Source of the DNA: Phascolarctos cinereus
Lineage: Eukaryota; Chordata; Mammalia; Diprotodontia; Phascolarctidae
NCBI RefSeq assembly: GCF_002099425.1
Contig: NW_018343955.1
Span: 17,402,501-17,466,500 of the forward strand
Length of the DNA: 64,000 nucleotides
Reading direction: 5' to 3'
A model generated the notes under the pieces. That model did no database searches. It had not been told where the DNA came from and was given only the letters and a program-made list of their open reading frames with translations. Position 1 is the first letter of the stretch. Each line of letters opens with the position of its first letter. The position numbers were made by a program, and so were the translations under genes. Below are positions 21,966-32,405 of the stretch, piece by piece.

Positions 21966-22266
21966 TCACCTCATCACCTATGTTACTGAAGCAAAGTAAC
22001 ACAAAGTATACGATTCTATGTTAGAAAGTGATACCTATGTGTCAGGAAGTGAAAGATTCAACCAAAAGTTGCCTTGTAAGAATCTTTTCAATTGAAAGAC
22101 TGTGAAAAATAAAAAGCCTTTATATAAGTAAAGGAATTATTGCTATGACCTCTTATAGCTAATGTTGAAGAATAAAAGTCAGTAAATGTCTTCACTATTG
22201 ATTCCTGATTTCAGGTTTGTTTTCTCTACAAAATGTTGAAACTGGGTAATGAGCAGACCTAATTGA

Positions 22267-22267
<1 letters not shown>
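21966..22267. other. Unique DNA
   Basis: About 300 bp, AT-rich, with no recognised repeat or gene. Confidence 0.4.
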
Positions 22268-22316
<49 letters not shown>

Positions 22317-22562
22317 TCAGCCATTTTTCAGTTGTGTACAACTCTTTGTGACCCCATTTTGGAGTTTTTTGCCAAAGCTACTGGAGTAATTTGTCATTTC
22401 TTTCTCCGGCTCATTTTACAGATAAAGAAACTGAGGCAAACAAGGTTAAGTGATTTGATCAGGGTCCCATAGCTAGTAAGTGTCTGCAGCCATATTTGAA
22501 CTCTGAAAGATGAGTCTTTCTGACTGCAGGCGCAACACTCTATCTACTGTGTCCCCTAGCTG
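22268..22562 (-). mobile_element. (GT)n microsatellite plus MAR1-type SINE
   Basis: (GT)n at 22268-22314 leads straight into an antisense MAR1 copy (tattcagccatttttcagttg, ttctccggctcattttacag, gaaactgaggcaaacaagg, then ctatctactgtgtcccctagc). The microsatellite lies at the SINE's A-rich-tail end. Confidence 0.9.
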
Positions 22563-23590
22563 CTTACTGATATAGCTACTATATAGCTGCCTATATAGTT
22601 GTATAATATGTGGGACAACAATGCCTTTTCGTTGTGATTCTGATTTAAGGATAAATTTGCCAGTGGAATGAGATTTCACTCCTGGTCTTCTTGATTTCCT
22701 CTGTACACTTAACCATTCACAGGAACTGATGTCTTTCAGCAGTTGGATATTCTTTCCATTGTTGTGAGTTTGACACTTCTCTGCCTCCTCTTATTGCACA
22801 CAGTTTAAGTTCCTGGTCAGTGCCTCTTCATCTTTCCAGTGAGATTATTCATTTCTTTCCCACTGGTCATTGGAACAAGTAAACCATTTTTGGGAAACTC
22901 AGCAAGGCTATTACCAGCAAATCTCCCAGTCTTAGATCTGCAAATGAAATTTCCGAAGGTTTTCTCAGCCAGTCTGATTCCTCCAAACTGGCATTTTCAC
23001 TAAATGCCTGAGCAGCTGTTTACTTTAAATCAGAATCCATCCTCCCTTTGATATAGTAGGCAATCAAGTACTGGGAGATCAGGAAAGGCAGGGCTTAAAT
23101 GACTTGTAAATCAATCTCTCTCAGGATAAAGAAATCAGCTATAGGAGGGGACAGGGAGGAACCCTGGAGGAGGACTTGTGTTCTTAAGATGTGAGTCAGA
23201 GGAGAAAGGTATATACTGAAAGTCAAGAACTCAGAGACTAGAGTATTTGTGTAGCTCTTTCTGGGTTGGAGAAAGAACTTGGCTTTTCATACGTGCTTTA
23301 ACCTCCAGAGCCCCATTATATATGCAGTTCAAAGGCAAACACTATTAATAGTATAGCTCATTAGTTAGCCCCATTATTGGAGGGTTGGCTTGGGAGCTAT
23401 CTATGACAAATGTTTAGTGTCCTGCAAAGTCAGCCTGACACTATCTGTTATTATCAGCCCCATATTTTAAAAGGGAATTCAATGAACTGACAACCATTAG
23501 GTCTTGAAACAAAAGGAACAATGCCCAGGCATGTTTGTTGTATGCATATTGGTTATGAAATACCAAGGTTAGTTGTTTTTAAAAAAAAAT
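22563..23590. other. Repeat-poor island
   Basis: About 1 kb with no recognised interspersed repeat. 22700-23050 has even base composition and no open frame of note. It is a candidate conserved non-coding segment, but conservation could not be tested. Confidence 0.45.
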
Positions 23591-23897
23591 CCCTGGGAAT
23601 AGAAATTGGGTTGACATCATCCATAGCTTGGCTAGGAGGTTTCCTTACACATATCCAAAAAAGGGCAAGGAGTAACTCCTTTTAAGGATAAGGAGCTGCT
23701 ATATTTCTTAAGGTTCATTTTCATTTTTGTGTCTTTAAAATTGAATTTAAAAGACCACTTATCCCTCAGGTAAGATAGAGAAAAGACTTAAATATTCCCA
23801 AATTTATGTAGTGTAATTAGGGGAACCACTTGCAAACTCTAGTCTAACCATTCTATTTGAGAGAGTATTAAAATGAATCATTTGTGTAAAACCTTGA

Positions 23898-24140
23898 GTA
23901 TAATAATAGCCAACATTTATATAGCGTCTATTATGTACCAAGCACTATGCTAAGTGTTTTATTTCATTTAATTCTAACAACAATCCTGAAAGCTGTGTTA
24001 CTATTGTCCCCATTTTACAATGAGGAAACTGTGTCAAAAAGATGTGACTTGCCCAGGGTCACACAGCTAGTAAGTGTCTGAGGCCAGATTTGAACTCAGG
24101 TCTTCCTGTCTCTAGAACCAGCACTGCCCAACCTAGCTTA
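23898..24140 (-). mobile_element. THER1/MIR SINE inside the foldback spacer
   Basis: Antisense: caacatttatatagcgtc, tattatgtaccaagcactatg, cttgcccagggtcacacag, gtctgaggccagatttgaac. It is near full length. Confidence 0.88.
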
Positions 24141-24159
24141 ATAATGATCATGACTGATA

Positions 24160-24300
24160 CATGCTGTCTTCCCTCTTATAATATAAATTCCTTGATGGAA
24201 AATATCATGCTTTCACCTTTCTTTGTATCCCTGGCTTTGAGTATCTTGCCTGGTACATAGTAGTTACTTAATAAATGTTTATTGACTGTTGTGTAACATA
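24160..24300 (+). mobile_element. L2 3' tail
   Basis: Sense L2 terminus: taaattccttgatggaaaat, tttgtatccctggctttg, gcctggtacatagtagttac, ttaataaatgtttattgac. Confidence 0.85.
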
Positions 24301-24454
24301 TAGTTTCAAGTTCATAAAGACACATGTAAAATGTATCTTTAAAAATTCAGTAGCTCTTTATCCTTAAAAGGAGCTGTTTACTCCCTGCCCTTTTTTGGAT
24401 ATATGTAAAAAAACCTCCTGGTCAAGCTTTGAATGATGTCAACACATTTCTATG

Positions 24455-24926
24455 GGTTGTATTATGTAATGCAATTAATGCTATCAGGAATTAAATCCAA
24501 TCATTTGTAACCCAGAATATTAAAGTGTAACTCATTATGTAAGGAAAAAAAGGAGAGAAAATGGACTAAGGCATCTAATGACCAGACTAATATCCCAAAG
24601 AAAATCTAATAAGGTCTAGACCACAGCCAACAGACTGCATATTCCATGTTCCTAAGCCAAAGGTAGTCTGTGACAGACGTGAGGCCAATGATGTCCTTTC
24701 CTTCCACCTGGGAAGAAGAGAGGTTACAATTATTCCCTCTCTCCATAAAGTCAAGTGATGGAAAGTGAACCAAAGGACAAACAATGACAGAGCTTTTAGA
24801 ATGGGAAAGGTTTGCTCTTAAACATAAGGGCAGGATTTTCCAAATGAGGAAGCCAAAGGAGGAAAGAAGCTAAAGAAGGAAGACGTCAACAATTTGTTAA
24901 GTTTACTTGATAGTTTTGGGGTTTTG
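24455..24926. other. Unique DNA
   Basis: About 470 bp with no recognised repeat or coding feature. Confidence 0.45.
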
Positions 24927-24931
24927 GTGTA

Positions 24932-24998
<67 letters not shown>
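24927..24998. repeat. (GT)n microsatellite
   Basis: About 72 bp of nearly pure GT, beginning atgtgcgtgt. Confidence 0.97.
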
Positions 24999-25000
<2 letters not shown>

Positions 25001-25169
25001 TTTACTCCAGAATGTAATAGTGAAAAATCTTTCAGGGAAAAAACAAGATACTACAGAGGCTGGAGTCTACAGAGAAACTGACTTTATGTGAGAATTAAGG
25101 AAGTGAAAGGGAGAGACATATGTAGATATACATTAGTAAAGAAACATGGAATTTCTGAGGTATAAGAGC

Positions 25170-25420
25170 AAGGTGATTCAGTGCTATGATACAGTGGAAA
25201 GACCCTTGGACTGAAAGCTGGGAAACCTGGACTCTGATTCAACTGTTACCACTAAGGATGTGAGCTGAGGCAAGTTATTCAGTATCACTGATCTCAGTTG
25301 CCATAACCTTCCAGTTGGTTTCTCTGCCTCAAAGCTCTTCCCACTCCATTCATCTCCACTCAACTGCCAGAGGGATTTTCCTAAAGCCCACTATCAGTAA
25401 TCTATGATAAGTTTCAAACC
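25170..25420 (+). mobile_element. MIR fragment then L2 fragment
   Basis: 25170-25310 is a diverged CORE-SINE (gatacagtggaaagaccc, tgaggcaagttattcag). 25312-25420 matches the L2 sense region (ttggtttctctgcctcaaag, cttcccactccattcatc, attttcctaaagcccac). Confidence 0.7.
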
Positions 25421-25852
25421 AGTGATACTGAAAATCTGTGCCCCACCTTAAGGTGCAGCAGGTGAGATATGATTCCACAAGGGAGAGGAGAGAGAGGTTT
25501 GTCTGTATGGGAAATTCTGCCTTCCTTGAATCTCGCCTCCCTCTATCCACAGAAGCTAAGGATCACAAGTAGATGTTATATGTATTGGACAGCATACAGT
25601 ACCCCTGATCATTTAATGTACCTCTGAAAGCACATAACGTGATTCCCCACATAAACATCACAGAGTTCTTTTTGAGAAAACATAAATCATTTTGAATATC
25701 GTTACCAAGATACATCCTTTAATCACCCAAGTTTGTCTTTGGCCTACCAAACCATTTTCAGTGTGAGATAATGCAAGCTTTAAAATGAGGTTTAATAATA
25801 CTAGTAACATAACATGTCATGCAATGATTTTATTTGATTGCATTTAGTTATT
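25421..25852. other. Unique DNA
   Basis: About 430 bp without a recognised repeat or gene. Confidence 0.4.
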
Positions 25853-26010
25853 CTTTAGGAAGCAAAGTAGTATAGATTAAAAAGTTGTGGGACTGAGTCT
25901 GGATAACTGAGTTCAAATCCCACGTAGGACACTTATTAGTACAAGTTTCCTCTTATACCTTTCAGGATTATTGTAAGATAAAAAGAATTTTGTACATATT
26001 AAAATGTCAT
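25853..26010 (+). mobile_element. MIR-type SINE
   Basis: A shortened sense copy: aggaagcaaagtagtatag, ctgagttcaaatcccacg, tcaggattattgtaagataa. Part of the core is missing. Confidence 0.65.
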
Positions 26011-26049
26011 TGTTTGTACTTTTGCTCTACATTCCCCATTTTTAAGGGG

Positions 26050-26250
26050 GAGGTGAATCTGGACCTATGATTTTATTACTGTGAGGAAATCCCAGAGTAA
26101 GTTCCCTCCATTGGTTTAGTTTCACAAATTGGTAGTAACAGTTTTAGTTGCTTGGGAAACCAAGAGAGTAAATGACTCTGGCCATGGTCAGACAGCCAGT
26201 ACGTGTCAGACAAGACTTGAACTCAGCTCATCCTGACTCTACGTCTGGCC
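26050..26250 (-). mobile_element. CORE-SINE with distinctive 3' module
   Basis: Antisense: the module comes first (ggacctatgattttattactg, aaatcccagagtaagttccc), then the core (gccatggtcagacagccag, acttgaactcagctcatcc). Same family as 19068-19538. Confidence 0.75.
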
Positions 26251-26824
26251 TTCATTATGCCTTTCTACTTCTCTTTATGTCCCTTGCAAGCAACACCAAA
26301 AACAAACAAAAACCCACTTCTTTATTTTCTGCGAACCCCAGTCTTGGGAAATTTGTTTCAGTATAAACTCATGGTCATGCCGTCAAATGTGAATATGGCT
26401 TAGGCAATTCTAAGACCGGGCAAGAGTTTTCCAAAGTTATTGATCCACTCTCTGGTATGGTGTGGGCTTCTCTGACATGAAATGTTTTGTCCAGTTTTCA
26501 AGAAAAATGAAAATGCAATCAGTGATGACAGCTCTCAATGACCTCTAAGCCCCCTCCCTACCAGCTCTAAATCTATGGTCCTGTGAGCCTATGAAGGGTA
26601 TGGTGGTGGACACTGTGGGCTAAGAATGTGGACTAAGGGAACTTGCTTCAGTGACCTGGCCCCACCCTTCCTACTTCCCCTCTGAATGTTCATAATCTTT
26701 TTATCAAAGGAAATCTGATTAGCTTCACTGCTTTATCTGACGTGGAACCTTCTTAGAGAGGTGCTGTAAATGCTGTAAAACATAAAATATTCAGTACAGA
26801 AAGTTAAAGTTTGTGACATTAAAA
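26251..26824. other. Unique DNA with a short L3-tail piece
   Basis: Mostly unique. 26525-26590 resembles the sense end of an L3-tail/MIR3 element (caatgacctctaagcccc, ccagctctaaatctatgg). No coding signal. Confidence 0.45.
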
Positions 26825-27000
26825 AGTCCTGCCTTGGTTCAAGTCAAATCTATGGCATAGTGACGTTACGTGACCCTGGGAAAGTCATTCAATTTCTTAG
26901 GGCCCTGTCAGCTCTCTAAGAGTGTCTAAGTTACAAAACAGTTTTATAATTTCCTCACCAGGAGTCTTCTACACTGGTCAGATCATAGGTCCTGACACCT
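26825..27000 (+). mobile_element. CORE-SINE with distinctive 3' module, shortened
   Basis: Sense: gacgttacgtgaccctggg, aagtcattcaatttcttag, then module pieces gctctctaagagtgtctaag and ggtcagatcataggtcc. Part of the module is lost. Confidence 0.6.
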
Positions 27001-27110
27001 ATATATAAATACACATACATACATACATACATACATACATAAAAATATATATGCACACATAAAAATATGTATAGTTAAAAATATATATGTATGTATGTAT
27101 GTATATATTT
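27001..27110. repeat. Inverted microsatellite (ACAT)n ... (ATGT)n
   Basis: A (CATA)n run at about 27016-27042 is followed about 40 bp later by (TATG)n at 27085-27104. The two halves are complementary, so the segment can fold into a hairpin or cruciform. Confidence 0.9.
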
Positions 27111-27399
27111 CACCTTTCTACTCAAAGCTAAATTTTTAAAGATGCATCTTAATATTTTCTCTTTCAAAGTCATAATCCTTTACAAATATGATACTCCAAT
27201 CCCTAGTCATGGCCTTGGGGAGCCCTTAGATCCTTAAAGGCTATGCCAGTGATACATATGCTCTGGAAGGTACCATTTGGTACCTAGAATGGCTTCAGGT
27301 GTGGAACCATGTGAAGGCCTGTACTCCCACTGTCCAAGAACCAGGCCAGCAAAGCTCAGGACAGCTCAGCACCAGGCTGTCTGCAGGAAGATGAATCTT
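27111..27399. other. Unique DNA
   Basis: About 290 bp. 27200-27400 is richer in GC than its flanks. I see no recognised repeat or gene. Confidence 0.4.
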
Positions 27400-27510
27400 T
27401 TGGTCCCAGGAACTCTCTAAGACCATCTACTTAAATTGCCAAGGGATTGCAATTGCCCTCAGTTGAGAGGCCATCACACCAATGAAATGAAAGGTCTTTA
27501 AAGTGAGTAA
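27400..27510 (+). mobile_element. CORE-SINE 3' module fragment
   Basis: Only the module: aggaactctctaagaccatc, then ccatcacaccaatgaaatg and aaaggtc. The tRNA-derived part is absent. Confidence 0.5.
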
Positions 27511-27808
27511 AGCAATAATCCTCTTCTTGAAAAAGTGAGTCATTTAATAACTTCAAATAATAAATCATCATCATCATCAATAAATGAATCAAACAATATC
27601 ATACCTTGTCTTAGAGAAAAGAAAATCATACCCAGAAAAATGTTGAAGAGGTATGCAATTCTTTTTCTCATACTTAGTCCTCAGAACTACCAACCTACCT
27701 AGCCATGTGTGCTAACCTCAAACATATACATTCCAAGATCCTCTGGGCTTGGGTGTGAAATTATGTGCTATATGTGGTGCACAAATAAGAGTTTTCTATC
27801 CCTACTGC
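27511..27808. other. Unique DNA
   Basis: About 300 bp, with a short (atc)n run near 27566. Nothing else was recognised. Confidence 0.4.
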
Positions 27809-27809
27809 T

Positions 27810-27925
27810 ATTTTGTTGTTGTTGTTCAGTTGCTTAGCTGCATCTGATTTTTTGTAATCGCATTAACCACAGCATGCCTGGCCCTTCTATCTTCTGCTAT
27901 CTCTCAAAGTCTATGCAAGCTTACA
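27810..27925 (-). mobile_element. RTE (BovB-like) LINE 3' end
   Basis: Antisense 3' terminus: ttgttgttgttcagttgctt, then ccacagcatgcctggccc, ttctatcttctgctatctc, and aaagtctatgcaagct. The order matches what I recall of marsupial RTE and ruminant BovB 3' ends. MAR1-type SINE tails share its outermost part. It is heavily 5'-truncated. Confidence 0.75.
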
Positions 27926-27989
27926 TGCTTAAATATTCACTTGGGTGTGCCAGTTTTTAAATGTTGCAAGTCCTGTGCCTTCTAATTAG

Positions 27990-28330
27990 GGCAGGGCCCA
28001 TCTCTGGCACTCCTTTTATATCCTTCAGAGTGCCTAGCACAATGCTGCTGAGTACATAGTGGACACACAATAATTACCTGATTCATCAATTCCTATGAGA
28101 TCCCTTATTTATTGAGAAGCATCCTAGTAGAGTGGAAAAGAATGCTGAGTCAGGAATTAAGAAGGATGGACTTTTTACATAGTAGCTGAATGATGTTAGG
28201 CAAGGCCTATTGATCTGTTCAAGCCTCAGTTTTCCATTTGTAAACTGAAGATAATAATTCCTCTCCTGCCTACCTCTCATATTTTTGTGAGGAAGGTTTT
28301 TTCTCAAACTTTGAAGTCCTTTAAAAATAG
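27990..28330 (+). mobile_element. L2 3' tail then MIR SINE
   Basis: 27990-28085 is an L2 tail (agggcagggcccatctctgg, gtgcctagcacaatgctgc). 28105-28330 is a sense MIR (catcctagtagagtgg, gcctcagttttccatttg, ggaaggttttttctcaaac). Confidence 0.7.
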
Positions 28331-28340
28331 AAATTAATGG

Positions 28341-28480
28341 GGACAGCTAGGTGGTGCAGTGGCCAGAGCACTGGCCCTGAAGTCAGGAGGACCAGAGTTC
28401 AAATCCAGCCTCAGAGCAAACATTTGACACTTACTACCTGGGCAAATCACCTAACCCCAATTGCCTAAGAATTTTAAAAA
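28341..28480 (+). mobile_element. WSINE1-like SINE
   Basis: It has the head gacagctaggtggtgcagtg, middle (gagttcaaatccagcctcag) and the end cacctaaccccaattgcc, with a short A-rich tail and no RTE tail. Confidence 0.88.
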
Positions 28481-28533
28481 GTAGATATTAATATTATCAT
28501 TATTATTGTTGTTGTTTATGAGACCTCAAAAGA

Positions 28534-28783
28534 GCAGTGGATAGATAGTGCAGTGGATAGAGTACAGGCCCTGGAGCAAGGAGGACCTGAATTCAGGTGT
28601 CTAGGTGTCTAATTCACTTACTAGCTGTTTAACCCTGGGCAAGGCACTTAATCCTGTTTGCTTCAATTTCCTTATCTGTAAAATGAGCCGGAGAAGGAAA
28701 TGGCAAACCACTCCAGTGTCTTGCCAAGAACATCTCAAATAGGGTCACAAAGAGTCAGACATGCCTAAGCAAAAATAACAAAA
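28534..28783 (+). mobile_element. MAR1-type SINE with 13-bp TSD
   Basis: A full-length sense copy ending gcaaaaataacaaaa. It is flanked by perfect 13-bp duplications, agacctcaaaaga, at 28521-28533 and 28784-28796. This is one of the better preserved insertions in the window. Confidence 0.95.
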
Positions 28784-28796
28784 AGACCTCAAAAGA

Positions 28797-29117
28797 TATT
28801 AAAGCATTTTCCTAAATAAAATTGTTTTCAAGTAGCAATTTGGTCTTGAAGTTCTTGAGTATCACTTTCTCTCAAACTTCCTTTTCCCCCTTCATATTCT
28901 TCTTTCCCTTCTTTTCTTCTAGTTCTTGGGAACTTACCCTGTGATCCACGAGCCCCTTAAAGAAATACATGGATAGATTACAGGGTGTCTATGAACTTGG
29001 ATGGGGAGGGGAGAAGTGACATCCTTATTTTCACTAATTTCTAAATGACAGCTAACATTTCCTTCACTTATGAATGTGGGCAACAAACATAAGTTTGAGA
29101 AGGGGTCCACCATATTT
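28797..29117. other. Unique DNA
   Basis: About 320 bp, with a pyrimidine-rich stretch near 28865-28925. No recognised gene or repeat. Confidence 0.4.
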
Positions 29118-29560
29118 CCAGTAACAAGTAATAACAATGCATTAAGCACTTACTATCAGCCAGGCACTATACTAAGTTCTGGAGATACAAAAAAAGGCAA
29201 AAGACAATCCTTGCTCTCAAGAAACACACAATCTAATAGAGGAGACAACATGCAAAAAAAAAAACTATGTACAAACCTGATATATACAGGATAAACTGGA
29301 GATAATCTCAGAGGGAATGTACTAAGATTAAAGAGGACTGGAAAAGACTTTTTGTTTTTTAGGCAATCGGGGTTAAGTGACTTGCCCAGGGTCACACAGC
29401 TAGTAAGTGTCAAGTGATTGGTCTGAGGCCAGATTTGAACTCAGGTCCTCCTGACTTCAGGGTGGGTGCTCTATCCACTGTGCCACCTAGCCACCCCTTG
29501 GGAAAGACTTCTTGCAGAAGGTAAGACGTTAGCTACAACTTGCCAGTAGAGTCCATGGTG
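29118..29560 (-). mobile_element. L2 LINE 3' end, split by a SINE
   Basis: Antisense L2: attaagcacttactatcagc, ggagatacaaaaaaaggcaa, atatacaggataaactggag. It resumes after the SINE with ttcttgcagaaggtaagacg. Confidence 0.88.
29351..29498 (-). mobile_element. WSINE1-like SINE in L2
   Basis: Antisense full copy from ttttaggcaatcggggttaag to ccacctagccacccc. The target duplications tggaaaagactt (29339-29350) and tgggaaagactt (29499-29510) differ at one base. Confidence 0.92.
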
Positions 29561-29614
29561 CAAAAATAGTTAAGCATCCTTGCTTTAGTTGAACCAATGA
29601 AGGAGGAGGCATGT

Positions 29615-29812
29615 TACCACAGAGAGGCTATTGTATTTGAAGGTCATGGGCCTCTGATTAGGTCCTCTGTCACTTATTACCCGGATGGCCTTGAGCAAGT
29701 CATTTAATCTCTCTGACTCAGCTTCCTCATCTGTAAAATGAAAGGAATAAACTAGATCATCTAAGATCTCTCTCCCTGCTCTAAATTCACTGCCATTATG
29801 GGAGTCTGATCC
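29615..29812 (+). mobile_element. MIR-type SINE
   Basis: Sense: gttattgcccggatgg-like segment (cttattacccggatggcc), agcttcctcatctgtaaaatg, and ctaagatctctctccctgc. Confidence 0.75.
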
Positions 29813-30589
29813 ATTCAGCTGGAAAGAATCAGTTGAACCACCAACATGATGCTGAGTCAATTTTAAACTGTTTGATGTTCCTATGTCCTCCTCTAACCTT
29901 TTCTTCTTCCTTTAGGAAATGTTGTTTTCTAAAATCTTACTTCATTGTGATTGAAAGCCAGTGTCATTGTTGGTTGTTAACCTCAGAGAGTGTCCTGCAA
30001 GAGGCTGACAAGAGCATGTCTGATTTAGGGCATGCATGTCATTCTGTGACTTGATCTCACGTAATCAGTGCTGTAGACTGACTTCCTGCCTGTGCAGATA
30101 GCTCTTTGTGCTGCCATATAAGAACAATGAAATTCTGAGGAAGAAAACATAGAAGCAAGAAAATGAGAATTGGGTGGCATTCTGACACAGAGCCTGTCCA
30201 GGCCCCACAACACAAAGCATTAAAAGATTTAGAATTAGTGAGGAGGATGGAATTTTACATTTAATCACTTTGGTTTTCAGGAGTAGGCTGTGGCAGGATG
30301 ACTTTCCAACTGGGAAAACCCATCAAAAGCCCACCAGAACCATTTCATCATCCTCAGTGACTATTAGTTCATTCATAAATTGAATTATTTTTTAAAGTGC
30401 TGCAATGCATTTGTGAAGCAGCAGGAAGATGGCAAATGATGTCAATAATGAAGGATCACAGAGCCAGAAGGGACCAGAGACTTCATTTCATTCCAATACC
30501 CAAAGGATAGGTAATTTAGATAGAGAGAAGAAAGTCTCAACATGGGAATAGTAAAACTGAATAGTAAATTTGTCATGAGTAAAAAGACA
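29813..30589. other. Repeat-poor stretch
   Basis: About 780 bp with no recognised repeat and no convincing exon. Overlapping short frames exist on both strands, without domain signatures. Confidence 0.45.
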
Positions 30590-30795
30590 CTACAGTGATA
30601 GACTTGATAGAAAGTACTATGTTCAAGTCTCCACTCAGGTATTTACTAGCTATGTGGCCCTGGGCAAGTCACTTACTCTATCTAACTATCAGTTTCCTGT
30701 TTGTAAAATCTGTACAGTGATAGAATCTACCTGAATGGGTCAGTGAGACATAATATATGGAAAATGCTTTGCCAGTCTCGAGAACTTTATGTTCA
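30590..30795 (+). mobile_element. MIR-type SINE
   Basis: Sense: tatttactagctatgtggcc, ctgggcaagtcacttactc, cagtttcctgtttgtaaaat, ggaaaatgctttgccagtc. Confidence 0.8.
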
Positions 30796-30926
30796 GGCTA
30801 TTAATTAATAAATCAAGCATTTATGAAGCACCTGCTATGTGCCATCCACCTTATTAAGCATTGAGAATACGAAGAAAAAAGGAAAAAAACAGTGTCTTTA
30901 AGTTGTTTACATTCTAATATGATGGG

Positions 30927-31195
30927 TAAAGGTGGAAGGAACTGGTGTCAGGAAGACCTGAGTTCAAGCTCAAATTCAGTCTCAGGCTCTTACTAGCTGT
31001 GTGACCCTAGGCAAGGTACTTAACCTCTGTTTGCCTCAGTTTCCTCATTTGTAAAATGGGGATAATAATAGCACCTACCTCTCCAGGTTATTGTAAGGAT
31101 CACATCAGATACTAATTGTAAAGCACTTAGCACAGTGCCTGATACGTAGTAAATGCTATTTAAATGGTTATTATTATTATTATTATTATTAAACA
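30927..31195 (+). mobile_element. THER1/MIR SINE nested in L2
   Basis: Sense: ggtgtcaggaagacctgag, tgtgaccctaggcaagg, cctcagtttcctcatttgt, gtaaagcacttagcacagtg, ending in (tta)n. Confidence 0.88.
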
Positions 31196-31972
31196 ACATC
31201 AACAACAACCTGTTTAAGATGTCCACAGAGTAACTTTACAGAGTAATATACAGCATCTGAGGAACATAGGAAAAGTGTCCTACAGAAAATGACAGTTGGG
31301 CAGAGGCCTCCTAAAGGAAACCAGGGATTCTAAGAGGCCAAGGTGAGGGGGGAGAACATTCCCAATATGGTGGTATCCAGAGCAAAGTCATAGACAGAAG
31401 ATGAAGCATCGTGTGTAAGGAACAGCAAATAAGCTAGTAGGGATGAACCCCAAAGTGCATGGAGGACAGTAATACACAGAGTAAAAATATAGGAAGGGGC
31501 CAGGTTCTGGAGGGATTTAGCTATCAAGCAAAGTAGTTTATATTTCATAGAGGGAATAAGGAGCCCCTAGAGTTTATTGAGTAGGAAGGTGTCATCATCA
31601 GACCTGTGCATTAGGAAAATCACCTTTGCAGTTTGCAGGTGGGCATTGGATGGATAGCAGTGGGAAGAGACCTGGGGCAGGAAGACTGATCAGGAGTTCG
31701 ATGCGATATTATCTAGATGAGATGAGGACCTGAACTAAGTCGGTGGCTGTGCGGCTGAACAGAATACATAACAGATACATGAGTTACGTGATAGAGATGG
31801 TGTGGAGAGAGAAATGGCAAGATTTGGCTAGTGATTGAATAAGAAGGGTGATGGCAGAGGAGTCAAAGATGGAACTAAGATTGTAGACCAAAGTGACTAT
31901 AGAGATAATGGTGTCTTCAGCAGTGAGAGGGAAGTTCAGGAAAGTGGATATAATGAGTTGTGTTTGGGACAT

Positions 31973-32155
31973 TTTTTTTCTTTTTAAATAGCATTTCATT
32001 TTTTTCCCAATTACACATAAAGACAATTTTTTTAATTCATTTTCTTAAATCTTGAGTTCCAAAGTTTTCTCCCTCCTTCTCCTCCCTCCTCCCAGATGGT
32101 AAGCAATTTGATATAGGTTATATATAAATCATGTAAAACGTATTTCCATACTAGT
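31973..32155 (-). mobile_element. L1 3' end nested in L2, with TSD
   Basis: The antisense L1 terminus: T-rich end, ccaattacacataaagac, cttgagttccaaagttttc, ctccctcc-rich block, then gtatttccatactag. The 7-bp duplication gggacat lies at 31966-31972 and 32156-32162. Only about 180 bp of the L1 was inserted. Confidence 0.9.
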
Positions 32156-32405
32156 GGGACATGTTTCGAGATGCTTACGGGATGTTGGCAATTGATAACT
32201 TGGAACTAGAACTTGGGAAAGAAACTAGAACTGGATATAAAGATCTGGGAGTGATGGACATAGAAATGAAAATTGAACCCATAAGAGCTGGTGAGATCAC
32301 TAATTGGGACAGTATAGAGAGGAAAGAGAAGAAAGCCAGGACAGAGCTTAGGTATACACTCAACAATTTCTAGGAGTGATATAAATGAAGATCTAGTAGA
32401 GGAGA

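Larger units (their letters stand above)
23597..24454. mobile_element. Foldback element with ~140-bp inverted arms
   Basis: Arm 23597-23738 and the reverse complement of 24312-24454 align almost without gaps. They share atatccaaaaaagggca, ctccttttaaggataa and ttgacatcat, and a more diverged stretch towards the inner ends. The 573-bp spacer includes a MIR (23898-24140) and an L2 tail (24160-24300). Without these the original spacer was roughly 190 bp. It may be a non-autonomous DNA transposon with long terminal inverted repeats, or two opposed copies of one older repeat. No TSD was found and I do not recognise the family. Confidence 0.65.
30798..32405 (-). mobile_element. L2 LINE, long antisense copy with two nested insertions
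   Basis: It runs from the 3' tail (ttatgaagcacctgctatgtg) through the 3' region into the reverse transcriptase C-terminus. Minus-strand frames give VYNLSSIFDSSAITLLIQ and LAKSCHFSLHTISIT (about 31784-31900), then DLTSSYGFNFHFYVHHSQIF near 32240-32330. It is split by a THER1 SINE (30927-31195) and an L1 tail (31973-32155). The frames are broken and the YADD-like position reads YVHH. Confidence 0.88.
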
